Shown in pieces: positions 44,653 through 54,511 of a stretch of DNA of 64,000 nucleotides. The translations under genes were made by a program, and so were the position numbers. Within the stretch, counting starts at the first letter, position 1, and every line of letters starts with the position of its first letter. A model generated the notes under the pieces. It saw only the letters and a program-made list of their open reading frames with translations, was not told where the DNA came from and ran no database searches. This stretch comes from Pedobacter sp. B4-66 (GTDB taxonomy: Bacteria > Bacteroidota > Bacteroidia > Sphingobacteriales > Sphingobacteriaceae), in the NCBI RefSeq assembly GCF_018492665.1, contig NZ_JAFVME010000001.1, positions 62,001-126,000 on the forward strand. The letters run 5' to 3'.

Positions 44653-46185
44653 TTAGTAAGCTACATAAAGCCCTGCCACTTCAGCCGCACTTAGTGCTTT
44701 TTTGTAAATCCTTACATCATCTACTAACCCGGTTAGCGTTTTTCTGGTATCATCACCTGCATTGTAAAGTCCTGTTCCATCTTCCCAAATTGTAAATGGA
44801 TAATCATTCTTTGAATCCCAAACCGGGCCAAGCAAGGTATTAAGATCGTAGCTGGCAGGCTTCTCGGCCTGTATGTATTCCTTTGCATCAATATACACAT
44901 GCAATCGTTTAGCTGTCTGATCAAGTACAGCTGTCACCATATGCCATTTATCATCAGACAGTGGAGGGGTTTTTGGTGTAGTTTCACCTGCTCTCCAGTC
45001 CATCCGGTTACTTGCTCCGGCAGCATCACCAGTTATCTTAAGCAGCCAGCCTCTACCAGATGTTCCTGTATAGGTGTCTCCTCCGTCAGTGGCTAACACA
45101 AAACCTGGGTTACCACCACTATCCCAATTAGAGTTAGAGAAGATTGCCGGATCTGATCCTATACCCTTCACTTTTACCCAAAAACTAAAACTGAAGCTCT
45201 GATTAAGTGTAGGTCTTAATAAATTATGTTTAGGTAATACGGCATAAGAGCCTGCAGCAAATGAAGCAACTCTTCCCCTAACAGCATCGGTAACAAAGGT
45301 AATTTTCGCACTGGCTGTTTCCCCGAGCATTGCATCTAACTTATTTCCACTAATATCCGACAGATCATTGTCCATCGGTAAATGTGCGATCAATGCGTTT
45401 GCACTACCGCTTGTAGTTGTGAAACTCCATGAAGTAGGTTCTGCAAACCCTTCGAATGCTTTTCCGTTGGCATCAGTAATGGTACCCGGATCGGCAAGCA
45501 CATAGTAACTTGTAGAGAATTCCAAAGGTGCTGGCAGCTTAATAGTTACGCGTTTCCCTTCAATCACAACTGCTGGGCTGGTAACAGCCAATTCTGCAAT
45601 CTTTTGATTACCTGGCGACTGGAATACCGTGATATTTCCTGCTCCTTTTTTTACATCCGCAGCAAAAGTCATCTCTAGCTTAAGCAATGAACCTTCTGTA
45701 CTCCCCGGTATAGGATTGAGAGATGTTAGAGGAAGACCACTTTTCCCTACTGTTTTAAAGGTCCACGAGAATCCTTCAGGCATACCCATATAGGCATTCC
45801 CCAACAGATCCGTCACTATTCCCTTTTCCAGGCTAACGGTGTACTCTTCATCTCCCTCAAAATCTTCCGGATTAATGATCAGCACGCGCTTATCTGCACC
45901 AATCGTAACTTCATCAGAGGCAACATCTATACGTTTTGTACCTGTTTTTCCGGTAATTACAATCCCCCCCGTTCCTTTTTTGATAATCTCGTCAAATGTG
46001 ATTACCAGATTGCTGGTAATCGCCACAGCTTCCACTCCTGAAGTTGGATTATAACTAATCACAACCGGGTTGCCAGTATCAACTGTATAGTCAAATTTCT
46101 CTTTGCATGACGTGAAAAATACAGCAAAAAGCATGATTAATGCTGATGGGGCAACAAATTTCTTGATAGTATTATTTATTTTCAT
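44653..46185 (-). CDS. Big_5 Ig-like and LamG domain lipoprotein
   Basis: 510 residues. Lipoprotein signal ends FFTSC (Cys27). Two SbsA-type Big_5 Ig-like domains: YNPTSGVEAVAITSNLVITF to GFSWTFKT (about 45-145), and LNPIPGSTEGSLLKLEMTF to TSWSFTTT (about 155-255). A LamG/concanavalin-like domain fills the rest: LIAHLPMDNDLSDISGNKLD, FSFSFWVKVKG, NWDSGGNPGF, KWHMVTAVLDQ, LVDDVRIYKKALSAAEVAGL. The phrase NWDSGGNPGF recurs in the LamG parts of the ALP-like proteins of both clusters. Likely a surface glycan- or polymer-binding lipoprotein. Confidence 0.82.
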   Translation of the reverse strand: MKINNTIKKFVAPSALIMLFAVFFTSCKEKFDYTVDTGNPVVISYNPTSGVEAVAITSNLVITFDEIIKKGTGGIVITGKTGTKRIDVASDEVTIGADKRVLIINPEDFEGDEEYTVSLEKGIVTDLLGNAYMGMPEGFSWTFKTVGKSGLPLTSLNPIPGSTEGSLLKLEMTFAADVKKGAGNITVFQSPGNQKIAELAVTSPAVVIEGKRVTIKLPAPLEFSTSYYVLADPGTITDANGKAFEGFAEPTSWSFTTTSGSANALIAHLPMDNDLSDISGNKLDAMLGETASAKITFVTDAVRGRVASFAAGSYAVLPKHNLLRPTLNQSFSFSFWVKVKGIGSDPAIFSNSNWDSGGNPGFVLATDGGDTYTGTSGRGWLLKITGDAAGASNRMDWRAGETTPKTPPLSDDKWHMVTAVLDQTAKRLHVYIDAKEYIQAEKPASYDLNTLLGPVWDSKNDYPFTIWEDGTGLYNAGDDTRKTLTGLVDDVRIYKKALSAAEVAGLYVAY

Positions 46186-46235
46186 ATCCCTGTTTTCTAT
46201 TGGAATTGGTTCAAAATATTTATTTCAGATCAGTA

Positions 46236-46718
46236 TTACTGACGGGTCAGTGTAACGCTAAAGTTTCCTTTTCCTGTTTCCTTGGTATCCGTATTTTCCC
46301 ATCCCATATAAAATGAAAGAATCAAGGAAGTTGAGGATACTTTTACATCGAAATCATTAACGGGTTCAACGCTAGTGAGGATAACTTTAGCTTTATTTTC
46401 GTCTCCGGATACTCCCCAGGTACCAGTAGTATTACCAAATATTACCGGACAGTCCTGTGCCATGAATTTAGATGGATTACCTGCTTCATCAGTAGTAAAT
46501 ACCAAACGCATTGCACCAAACACATCGGCAGGCACGTTTTTAGGAGTAACAATATCCTTTGGGTTTGCCCAGGTCCCATATATCCTGCCCGCAACGAGCT
46601 GTCCCGGATTAAGTCCTCCCTGCTGCAGAAGCTCCTTCTTGCAGGAGCTCATTCCTAGAGTGCCAATCAATGCAACCAGCATAGTAAAGGCGAATTTCAA
46701 ATTCAATTTCTTTGCCAT
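46236..46718 (-). CDS. Small lipoprotein, possibly lipocalin-like
   Basis: 160 residues. Lipoprotein signal ends GMSSC (Cys26). Short beta-rich mature part with RIYGTWANPKD near the start, GTWGVSGDENKAKVILTSV in the middle and a last strand GKGNFSVTLTRQ. Repeated GTW segments recall lipocalin-like DUF families of Bacteroidota, but the match is not secure. Lies between the two LamG genes of cluster B (11 bases below the ALP-like gene). No homologue visible in cluster A. Confidence 0.6.
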   Translation of the reverse strand: MAKKLNLKFAFTMLVALIGTLGMSSCKKELLQQGGLNPGQLVAGRIYGTWANPKDIVTPKNVPADVFGAMRLVFTTDEAGNPSKFMAQDCPVIFGNTTGTWGVSGDENKAKVILTSVEPVNDFDVKVSSTSLILSFYMGWENTDTKETGKGNFSVTLTRQ

Positions 46719-46729
46719 ATCATTTAATG

Positions 46730-48367
46730 TTAGTTGTTCACTTTAAAAAGACGAAACGGAACGTTTGACTTCAGTACACTTCCTTCCAATCCCCAGCTGC
46801 CATCAACACGCATCCCCATGTGACCCAAAATATTTACAGATACATCTGTAAGGCCAATAGGATAATACGGGTGACGTTCACTAGCAGCCCCAACCAGTTC
46901 ACCATTGTTTCCTTTGCCGCTATAATCTCTCACCACGGTACCTCTTACATCGTCCATTTTCAGATAAAGGTTCAGCGCAGTCCTATTTGGGTGATTGCTG
47001 TTTTCAATGTTGCGGAGGTACATATACTTTTGGATAGTTTCAGTAGAAAGTACGTCGGTCCATATCCTTACCTCATTAAAAGAACCAGCCCAGTTTGGTG
47101 CTCCACCACTATAGGTCTGTGTTCCATCTTGTGCAAGGCATAGATAATCGAATGGTGAGGCCATATTGTCTCCATCCTTGTAGGTCAGCACTGATTCCGT
47201 CACTTTTTCGCCATCTTGATAAATCTTAATTGATTTAGTTTTATCAAACGTAACAGCCAGGTGATGCCAATTACCATCTTCAATCGTTTTTCCCGAACCA
47301 ACATCATAGCGTTCTGACTTAGTGTTGGCAATGTTGATTTTCCAGTTTGATCCACTTCTACAAATGGTAAAACCCGGCAAACCACCTGAATCCCAGTTTT
47401 TATCACCTATAATCGAAGGATCGCTTGAATTAGCGCCCGCTTTTATCCAGGTCTCAATGGTAAATTTATTCATGCCCTGTAGTGCCGTACCCTTAATAGG
47501 AATCCGTACATAAGTTCTATCGCCCGAAGCCGCTTTATTGATAGTAAGGATGTTATCAGCGTTTTCACGAGGAGGCAATGCTGCTCCAACCAATTCCTTA
47601 TTGTCCAGCTCACCTCCAGAAAGAATAATAGGTACATTAACCTCTTCAGGACTAGTGCTCTGAGGCACCCCAGACTCTGTTCCTCCGTGTGTAGAGACAA
47701 AGAAAATATCCCAATCTTCATTGGCATAACCGCTACGTGACTGAATAGCAGCTTGTAGTCCTGCCACATACTCGTCGATCTTTTGGATGGCTAGTATATA
47801 CCTTGCCTGACGAAGCTGGTATCCAACATCCACTCCGACTTCGGATGGACTACTGAACTGTAAGAATACCGCACCCATTTCCGGGAGTTTCAACATCTCA
47901 ACAGATTTCTTATAAACATCCTCATCAGAACCAAACTGAAATTTATGATCAGCAGCTTGATTTAATAACGTGTTGATTTCAGGTGTCCGAACCACAGAAG
48001 CCAAAACAATAGCTGGAGCACCAGACTTAATTCTGCTAACAACAGATGGGTATTGGGCAAACTTGTTCCCAACAAAAGATTTGTTTATTGTTACTCCATG
48101 TTTATCAGAAGAAACACCGGTAAGCATTGTTGACCAGCCGGAACTAGCGTATGCAGGAATCCCTCCATAACCATTCATACTGTATGACGCATCTGCAGTA
48201 AGCTTGTCGATACCGGGTGTTGAAGCATAATCAATGGCAGAATTAATAATACCATCTACTCCGATCACAAGGATCTTTTTGCTTTTGCCCGTCTGTGCAT
48301 AAGCAAACTGACCGGCCATCAGACAGACCGTCAGCATTAAGCGGGAATATTTAAAAAAGCTTTTCAT
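46730..48367 (-). CDS. Alkaline-phosphatase-fold protein with degenerate metal site, fused to LamG (DUF4983)
   Basis: 545 residues. Type-I signal peptide ending FAYAQ (about 25), unlike its lipidated cluster A relative. ALP-like half: ILVIGVDGIINSAID (first Asp), AYASSGWSTMLTGVSSDKHGV (a Ser at the nucleophile region); then VFLQFSSPSEVGVD in place of the Asp/His motif and FFVSTHGGTESGVP where enzymes have SDHGG...H. One His of the last motif remains, other ligands are lost. The second half is LamG: FTIETWIKAG, NWDSGGLPGF, WHHLAVTFDKTKSIKIYQDG, FNEVRIWTDVLSTETI; the DUF4983-like end has WGLEG. Probably a secreted binding protein. Compare with the intact phosphatase 2 kb downstream. Confidence 0.8.
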   Translation of the reverse strand: MKSFFKYSRLMLTVCLMAGQFAYAQTGKSKKILVIGVDGIINSAIDYASTPGIDKLTADASYSMNGYGGIPAYASSGWSTMLTGVSSDKHGVTINKSFVGNKFAQYPSVVSRIKSGAPAIVLASVVRTPEINTLLNQAADHKFQFGSDEDVYKKSVEMLKLPEMGAVFLQFSSPSEVGVDVGYQLRQARYILAIQKIDEYVAGLQAAIQSRSGYANEDWDIFFVSTHGGTESGVPQSTSPEEVNVPIILSGGELDNKELVGAALPPRENADNILTINKAASGDRTYVRIPIKGTALQGMNKFTIETWIKAGANSSDPSIIGDKNWDSGGLPGFTICRSGSNWKINIANTKSERYDVGSGKTIEDGNWHHLAVTFDKTKSIKIYQDGEKVTESVLTYKDGDNMASPFDYLCLAQDGTQTYSGGAPNWAGSFNEVRIWTDVLSTETIQKYMYLRNIENSNHPNRTALNLYLKMDDVRGTVVRDYSGKGNNGELVGAASERHPYYPIGLTDVSVNILGHMGMRVDGSWGLEGSVLKSNVPFRLFKVNN

Positions 48368-48373
48368 TTTTCT

Positions 48374-49225
48374 TTATTTATATAATCGAATCACATAACT
48401 ACCAGGAAGGCCTATCACAAAATTGAAGTTGAATGCTTCATAACTTACCGTATTGGTTCCTCCGGCGGAACTAACTATTCTCCATGTACAGTAAGTATCT
48501 GCCTCCTTTACCGGAAAATTCACGCTCCATATTTCGCCATCATTTGCGTCGTTCACAAATGTTCCTTTAAAACCTGCTGCACGGTTTTTCGTAAAATCAA
48601 TCTGGTCGCCGGCAAGTGGGGCACCATCTAAATATCCTACAAACCGAATTTGGTTAGGTGTATCTCCTACCCGCTCTATTTCGGGTTGCTTTAGCATTCC
48701 AGACGCCCATGTTTTCACCTCAAACTCCTTAAATTCTATCACAAGTGCATCTTGCAATATCTTACTACCCGATTGGTTAGTTACCTTAATATTAAAATGG
48801 TACTCTCCTGCAGGAATCTTGTTGCCCTCCAAAACTTCCACCTGGCCTGTATACTTGTTAATGCTCAACGCAGGGGTCATAACCGTATCTGTTTTCAACG
48901 CCAATTCTGCGGGGGTTTCGTTACCTATAATAGGTGCTTTGTACTTAACAATTGGTATATTCTCATTTAAGGCACTTATGCTTTTACCACTAACCTCCTT
49001 AATATCTATAATTTCAAAATTCATCGGCAGTGTAGAAGTTGAGGATTGAAAAACACCTATATTCTGCTCTAAGCCGGAAGTTGCGTATTGCTTCCTGTTT
49101 TTATAGGTGATATCCGGGGCTATACTTCCCTCCTGTGGGATTTTAGTACAGGCACTCATCAGTAGTGATCCACATACTAAGATGGTACTTGTTAAAACCC
49201 TTGCTATTTTTCTTTTGCGTTTCAT
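48374..49225 (-). CDS. DUF5007-like surface lipoprotein (cluster B)
   Basis: The start MKRKRKIARVLTSTILVCG avoids overlap with the FAS1 gene and gives a lipoprotein signal ending MSAC (Cys26); 283 residues. Motifs parallel the cluster A protein at 26795-27928: NRKQYATSGLEQNIGVF, STLPMNFEIIDI, 'YHFNIKVTNQSGSKILQDA' and a closing beta strand. Shorter by about 90 residues. Adjacent to a FAS1 gene in the same order as in cluster A. Function unknown; presumed accessory to SusCD. Confidence 0.6.
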   Translation of the reverse strand: MKRKRKIARVLTSTILVCGSLLMSACTKIPQEGSIAPDITYKNRKQYATSGLEQNIGVFQSSTSTLPMNFEIIDIKEVSGKSISALNENIPIVKYKAPIIGNETPAELALKTDTVMTPALSINKYTGQVEVLEGNKIPAGEYHFNIKVTNQSGSKILQDALVIEFKEFEVKTWASGMLKQPEIERVGDTPNQIRFVGYLDGAPLAGDQIDFTKNRAAGFKGTFVNDANDGEIWSVNFPVKEADTYCTWRIVSSAGGTNTVSYEAFNFNFVIGLPGSYVIRLYK

Positions 49226-49235
49226 CTCCTTTACT

Positions 49236-49871
49236 CTAATTAAATCCAAAAATATGTGTGTTAGAATTCAGTAAATGCAACACCCCGTTTGTAGAACGTA
49301 AGTCTGATGTTGCAACATCAACCGGCATATAAAATGTAAACTGCTCTGAGGTACTGAGGTTCAAAGAAAAGATGATGAACTTTGCACCCAAGTTTACATT
49401 ACCTAAATAATCGCCTTGCACAATATTAAACCGAGCTTTTGTACCACCTAAAGTTGTTACATAACTGTATGTTTTCGACAATTTACTGCGTACTATTTCT
49501 TCATTAGGAATGATGTAATTCTTTAGAATCTGAGTAATCTTGGTCATCTCTTCCGCGGGAATAGCATCTAATGTTTCAGGTTGCTTTGTAGGATCCGGGA
49601 ATATCAATTTAAAATAATTATGTATAGAATAATCCCTTGGTGCCAGAAATGTATTTCCTTTTGCGTTAACAGCTTCTTCCAACCCGGTGAGGGTGATGAG
49701 CCTAGACAATGTATCATACTCACTTTTACTTTTCAGGTAATCCATAGTTGATACTCCTAAGACTCCAGATTGATCGATAGGCTGATTATCCCCATCGGCA
49801 AAATACTTGTCACTGCATCCTACAATAAACAGGATTCCAATGAATGCGATTGCTTTAATTAATTTTATCAT
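49236..49871 (-). CDS. FAS1-domain lipoprotein (cluster B)
   Basis: 211 residues. Lipoprotein signal ends IVGC (Cys19). One fasciclin domain covering nearly the whole mature protein: STMDYLKSKSEYDTLSRLIT, GNTFLAPRDYSIHNYFKL (variant of the FAPT motif), and NGVLHLLNSNTHIFGFN at the end. It lies 20 bases after the SusD gene. Likely adhesive or ligand-binding at the surface. Confidence 0.82.
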   Translation of the reverse strand: MIKLIKAIAFIGILFIVGCSDKYFADGDNQPIDQSGVLGVSTMDYLKSKSEYDTLSRLITLTGLEEAVNAKGNTFLAPRDYSIHNYFKLIFPDPTKQPETLDAIPAEEMTKITQILKNYIIPNEEIVRSKLSKTYSYVTTLGGTKARFNIVQGDYLGNVNLGAKFIIFSLNLSTSEQFTFYMPVDVATSDLRSTNGVLHLLNSNTHIFGFN

Positions 49872-49891
49872 TTCAACTGCGTATTTTGAGG

Positions 49892-51418
49892 TTATTGATT
49901 AAACTGCCAGTAATAAGTTTGTTCCATTCTGGGATTGTTTGCGAAAGCTTCGTCGCTGACAGGAAAAAATCCGGCTCCATCCTTTTCACCTTGCGCGGTG
50001 ATAAATGGATTGAATTCATGAAGACGACCCACACGAACTAAATCATAAACACGATGAAACTCGCCGATTAATTCTCTCCGCCTTTCTTCGAGAATCTCGT
50101 CAATTACTACTGGTTGATCATCTCTTGTGAAGAGTGGAATGCCAGCTCGCAACCGAACCTTATTCAGGTTCTCAAGCGCATCGCTGATGCGGTTAAGTCT
50201 GGCATCAGCTTCTGCCTTTAAAAGCAATACATCAGCATATCGGAAAATTGGAACCGGTGCATCCATTAAGTTGTAGGTTCTGTCCTTTACCTTTCTAAAT
50301 TTAGCAAACATGATTGCGCGCTCACCATTTTGTAGAGGATCAGCCAATACAGGACGAAGCTCACTGTTGCTCACTGAAACATCAATACTTTCAAAAAATG
50401 CAGGAACTCTTTTATCCGATTTGTCTTTAGCATAGTCAGGATAGATTTCTAAAATCTTTGATTTAGGCACAGCCAATGACAGTTCTCCTCTTGAAGTATA
50501 AGGATTCATTAGATAATAGGTCATAATGTGACCATAGTAGTCTGAATACTCGCCCTTTTTAACATCATAGTACATCTCGAATATTACCTCTTCCGACTCT
50601 CCTGTGTTAAATAAAACTCTCAATCCATCCATGGTTACCAGTTTAAAAATGTTGGAATCCATAATTTCTTTAATGGTATTCGAAGCACCCTGGTAATCCT
50701 TAAGCCACATCAATGCATGTGCCTTTAAAGCTAAAGCCGCACCTTTTGTACCCCTCGACATCGACTCTTTCCTTGTCCCTTTATACTGCCATGGAAGATT
50801 AGGGATAGCTAAATCAGCCTCACTAACAACCATCTCCATCACAGTTTTAAGAGGCTCTCTACCAATAGGATCCACATTACGGGCTTTAAGATTTATAGGT
50901 ACATCGCCCCAAATTCGTGCAGCATAAAAATGTGCCATTGCTCTCAGGAAATGAGCCTCAGCTATTAATTGCGATTTTCTTTCCTGTGTTAGCCCATCGT
51001 TAATATTTGGGATTTTCTCAAGTATAAGATTGCATTGCTCAATTGTACGATAAAAGAGTCTCCAGTTTGTCATTGGCTCCAGCTCAGTTCGCTGGATCAA
51101 ATGATTTTGGAAACCAGCTTCCCAATCCCCGTCGTTGTTTGGAGTAATCCAATCACCCGAACGTGCATCACCCCAGAAATAATAGTCGCCCCACGACCCA
51201 TTACGTGTAGTTGATGGGGTATCGTCTTTCGTTAATCCAGACAATCCTCGGCGGAAAATAGCAAAGGCTGAAGCTATTGCGCCCTCAACATCACTTCCCG
51301 TCTTCCAAGCCTGGTCTTCTGTAACCGTATTGATAGGGAGCTCATCTAGCCAACGTTTACAGCCTGGCCCTGTAAGGATCAAAATGAGCAAACACATGGT
51401 AATTACCTTATTTTTCAT
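49892..51418 (-). CDS. SusD/RagB-family lipoprotein (cluster B, second pair)
   Basis: 508 residues. Lipoprotein signal ends GPGC (Cys20), followed by KRWLDELPINTVTEDQAW. SusD features include LIAEAHFLRAMAHFYAARIW, DVLLLKAEADARLN and RRRELIGEFHRVYDLVRVGR. It ends in NNPRMEQTYYW. Pairs with the canonical SusC gene upstream. Ligand unknown. Confidence 0.94.
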   Translation of the reverse strand: MKNKVITMCLLILILTGPGCKRWLDELPINTVTEDQAWKTGSDVEGAIASAFAIFRRGLSGLTKDDTPSTTRNGSWGDYYFWGDARSGDWITPNNDGDWEAGFQNHLIQRTELEPMTNWRLFYRTIEQCNLILEKIPNINDGLTQERKSQLIAEAHFLRAMAHFYAARIWGDVPINLKARNVDPIGREPLKTVMEMVVSEADLAIPNLPWQYKGTRKESMSRGTKGAALALKAHALMWLKDYQGASNTIKEIMDSNIFKLVTMDGLRVLFNTGESEEVIFEMYYDVKKGEYSDYYGHIMTYYLMNPYTSRGELSLAVPKSKILEIYPDYAKDKSDKRVPAFFESIDVSVSNSELRPVLADPLQNGERAIMFAKFRKVKDRTYNLMDAPVPIFRYADVLLLKAEADARLNRISDALENLNKVRLRAGIPLFTRDDQPVVIDEILEERRRELIGEFHRVYDLVRVGRLHEFNPFITAQGEKDGAGFFPVSDEAFANNPRMEQTYYWQFNQ

Positions 51419-51437
51419 CTTTTTATTTTTTTATAAA

Positions 51438-54400
51438 TTATAAGCCTAAAGAAATCCCAAACAAGACCATTCTTCTCATCGGATAGCCTTTAGAATCGTC
51501 GAAACCATCTATTGTAACCAATTCTGCATCAGGACCACTGTATTTTTGGAAAGTAACCACATTGTCCATCGTGCAATAAACTCTTGCTCTATCAAAAGGA
51601 AGATGCTTCCACAGTTTCTTTGTAAAGTTGTAAGACAAAGTCGCCGATTTGATTTTGAAATAAGACCCGTCCTCAACGTATTCTGAATCATAGTTGATGA
51701 TCTGCGAAGCATCGCCCCAAGGGTTTAATGTAGGGTACTTGGCGATATCGCCACTTTTCTCCCAGATAGCATAATTATCAAAATTTGGAAGAGAGGAGCC
51801 GCCGGCAAAATCCTTTCCTAACTTAAGCCTGTCCAGCAACTGGTTATTGACAATATCTCTACCTATAACAAAAGTTGAAACTACATTCAAACTGAATCCT
51901 TTATAGGATAAATCATTAGTCCATCCACCTGTCCATTTCGGATTAGGATCTCCAGAATATACGCGATCGGCAACATCTATCTTGTAATCACCATTCTGAT
52001 CTTTGAAACTACGATCGCCAACCTTCAAGGCCTTGTTTTGCAATCCAATTAATCTTTTACCTGTTTTAGGGTTTACTGGAATCTGGCTTTCTGCCTGATA
52101 AATTCCCTGTGATTCATAAAAAAAGAATCCATTAAGCGGGGCACCTGTACGAACGATCGATCCAAAGTCCTGACCTGAAGTACTGATTTTAATAATGTCA
52201 GCATTTCCATCGGGAAGTGCTATAACACGATTTTTATTGTAGGCAAAATTCAAACCTGTGCTCCAGGTAACACTAGGACCAAGTTCCATATTGGTATTTA
52301 GCGTAAATTCCAATCCACGGTTAAGCACGTTTGCTGCGTTTCGATAAACCTCATTATATCCTGAAGTGGTGGGTAGAGAGGTGGTTAACAGCAATCCTTT
52401 TGTTAGTTTTTCATAAGCATCGAAGATGAATTCAATCTTGTTTTTGAATAAGGATAGATCTAAACCAATATTACCCATTGAAGTTTTAACCCAGGTAAGG
52501 TTCTCATTTTTGAATCCATTCTTCCAGGTAGGTGTAAAACCTCCCATTCCACCGTAAGTAATCTGAATAAGGGAATTGTACTGATCAAGTGAACCACCGT
52601 CCATGATTCCTAAGGCAAGATAATCATTGTCCCATGTCGTTCCGGATAGTCCATAACTTCCCCGTATTTTTCCACTTGTTAGCCAGCTTAAATCAGCCAA
52701 CCCTTTTTCTTTGCTGAAATTCCATCCTGCCGAAACAGAGGGAAATACACCCCATCGGTTTGCCTTACCGAATTTAGAAGAACCATCAGTACGAATGGAA
52801 GCTCCAACCAAATACTTTTGCTTATAAGAATAATCCATGCGGCTGAAGTAAGACATCAGTGTATTGGCTGTATAATCGCTACTTCCAATGCTGCTTCCAT
52901 TTGGCCAATTAACAGTTTGGGATAGGGTTTGAGCACTGCTTACACTGCTTACCTTGGTAATTTTAGACTCCAATTTCTCAGCACTTTGCCCTACCAGAAT
53001 ACTAAGGCTGTGCCCATCTCCAAACTTAGGTGCATAGGTTACTGTATTTTGAAAAAGCAGGTTTCGGTTTTCTCCTACCGCACTTCTGTTTGCCACTCTC
53101 AGTGTACGTCGGGATTCTCCAACAGAATCCTTCATCGCGCGAAGGTATTCCATACTCAGACTGGCTTTATAGCTTAGGTCCTTTGTTATGTTCAACGTAG
53201 CGTCTGAACTAAAACGTACACGGTCATTAACATCAGCGATGTTTCCTGACTCATATACTTCTGCACCTTTCACAGCCGGGTTGTTAGGAAGTGGAAGTAA
53301 GGAAGAGTAATTGCTTCCAAGCGCCCCAGGCGGCCTGGTCTTATCTGTGCGCGAAACTGCAAGTGTATTATTTATAATCAAGGCTTTATTAAAAGCATTA
53401 AAAGTAGTACTAGCCATAGTACTATATCTTTTGAACCCTGTATTAAACTTGATTCCTACATTATCCATATATCCCAAACTGATACTATACTGACCAAAGT
53501 CGCCAGCACCACGAATTGAACCATTGTAATCCTGAGTAATTGATGTATTATACAAGTAACCCTGCCAATCTGATGAATTGTGATAGAAGGGATTGGTTAC
53601 ATCAGTATACATAGCAGGCATAAATGTACCATAGGGTGCATAAAGATTGTAAAGACGTGCTACCTGTTCGCGCTCTTTATTACCACCTGCCACATCAAGC
53701 AATTGTGGAACAATATTAACACCTGTACGGATATTGAGGTTGATTTGAGGCTTACCAGTTTTTCCTTTTTTGGTAGTTATCAGAATTACCCCGTTAGCCG
53801 CCCTAGACCCATAGATAGCAGCAGCAGAAGCATCTTTCAGAACAACTACATCCTCAATATCACTTGGGTTAAGATCAGCCAGTACGTTGGTACTAGTAAC
53901 TGCAAACTCACTACTTGTTTTTGAGATGATTGGAATTCCATCTACTACATACAAAGGCTCAGACATCTGAGATGCATCATCGCGGCTTACCGCTGCCAAA
54001 CCTCTGATGATGATTACAGGAGTAGCACCGGGTTCACCGGAATTTAGCTGAATATTAACACCAGCTACTCTTCCCTGTAATAATGATTCGAAAGACTCAG
54101 CTGACTGAGTTTCGGTTATTTTGTCCATCTTCACAGAAGCGACCGAACCTGTGATCTCTGTCTTCGACTGACTTTTATATCCTACAACCAACACATCTCC
54201 CAGTGTTTTACTGTCTTCGTTTAAACGGATGGTTAAATCAGCATCACGCTTATAAACCACTTTAACAGGCAGGTAGCCTATATACGAACAGAGTAATACA
54301 TCACCAACACTCAGCTGCAAGCGGAAATTTCCTGAAGCATCAGTGACGGCTCCTACGTTCTTACCTTGTACCTTAATTGTCGCCCCGACCACCGTTTCTC

Positions 54401-54506
54401 CGCGTTGATCGATTACCTTACCGGTCTTCACCGATTGAGCCATTACACTCACAGGAATCATCAATACTGCGAAAAGAAAACAAGCTATTTTAATTAATGT
54501 CTTCAT
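51438..54506 (-). CDS. SusC/RagA TonB-dependent outer-membrane transporter (cluster B, canonical)
   Basis: The start MKTLIKIACFLFAVLMIP avoids overlap with the upstream SusD gene; 1022 residues. Signal peptide to MAQ, then carboxypeptidase-D-regulatory-like domain (KTGKVIDQRGETVVGATIKV), plug with PLYVVDGIPI and VVLKDASAAAIYGSRAANGV, and a barrel ending RRMVLFGISLGL. It has the full SusC architecture, like 23556-26768 in cluster A. Confidence 0.96.
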   Translation of the reverse strand: MKTLIKIACFLFAVLMIPVSVMAQSVKTGKVIDQRGETVVGATIKVQGKNVGAVTDASGNFRLQLSVGDVLLCSYIGYLPVKVVYKRDADLTIRLNEDSKTLGDVLVVGYKSQSKTEITGSVASVKMDKITETQSAESFESLLQGRVAGVNIQLNSGEPGATPVIIIRGLAAVSRDDASQMSEPLYVVDGIPIISKTSSEFAVTSTNVLADLNPSDIEDVVVLKDASAAAIYGSRAANGVILITTKKGKTGKPQINLNIRTGVNIVPQLLDVAGGNKEREQVARLYNLYAPYGTFMPAMYTDVTNPFYHNSSDWQGYLYNTSITQDYNGSIRGAGDFGQYSISLGYMDNVGIKFNTGFKRYSTMASTTFNAFNKALIINNTLAVSRTDKTRPPGALGSNYSSLLPLPNNPAVKGAEVYESGNIADVNDRVRFSSDATLNITKDLSYKASLSMEYLRAMKDSVGESRRTLRVANRSAVGENRNLLFQNTVTYAPKFGDGHSLSILVGQSAEKLESKITKVSSVSSAQTLSQTVNWPNGSSIGSSDYTANTLMSYFSRMDYSYKQKYLVGASIRTDGSSKFGKANRWGVFPSVSAGWNFSKEKGLADLSWLTSGKIRGSYGLSGTTWDNDYLALGIMDGGSLDQYNSLIQITYGGMGGFTPTWKNGFKNENLTWVKTSMGNIGLDLSLFKNKIEFIFDAYEKLTKGLLLTTSLPTTSGYNEVYRNAANVLNRGLEFTLNTNMELGPSVTWSTGLNFAYNKNRVIALPDGNADIIKISTSGQDFGSIVRTGAPLNGFFFYESQGIYQAESQIPVNPKTGKRLIGLQNKALKVGDRSFKDQNGDYKIDVADRVYSGDPNPKWTGGWTNDLSYKGFSLNVVSTFVIGRDIVNNQLLDRLKLGKDFAGGSSLPNFDNYAIWEKSGDIAKYPTLNPWGDASQIINYDSEYVEDGSYFKIKSATLSYNFTKKLWKHLPFDRARVYCTMDNVVTFQKYSGPDAELVTIDGFDDSKGYPMRRMVLFGISLGL

Positions 54507-54511
54507 TAGAT

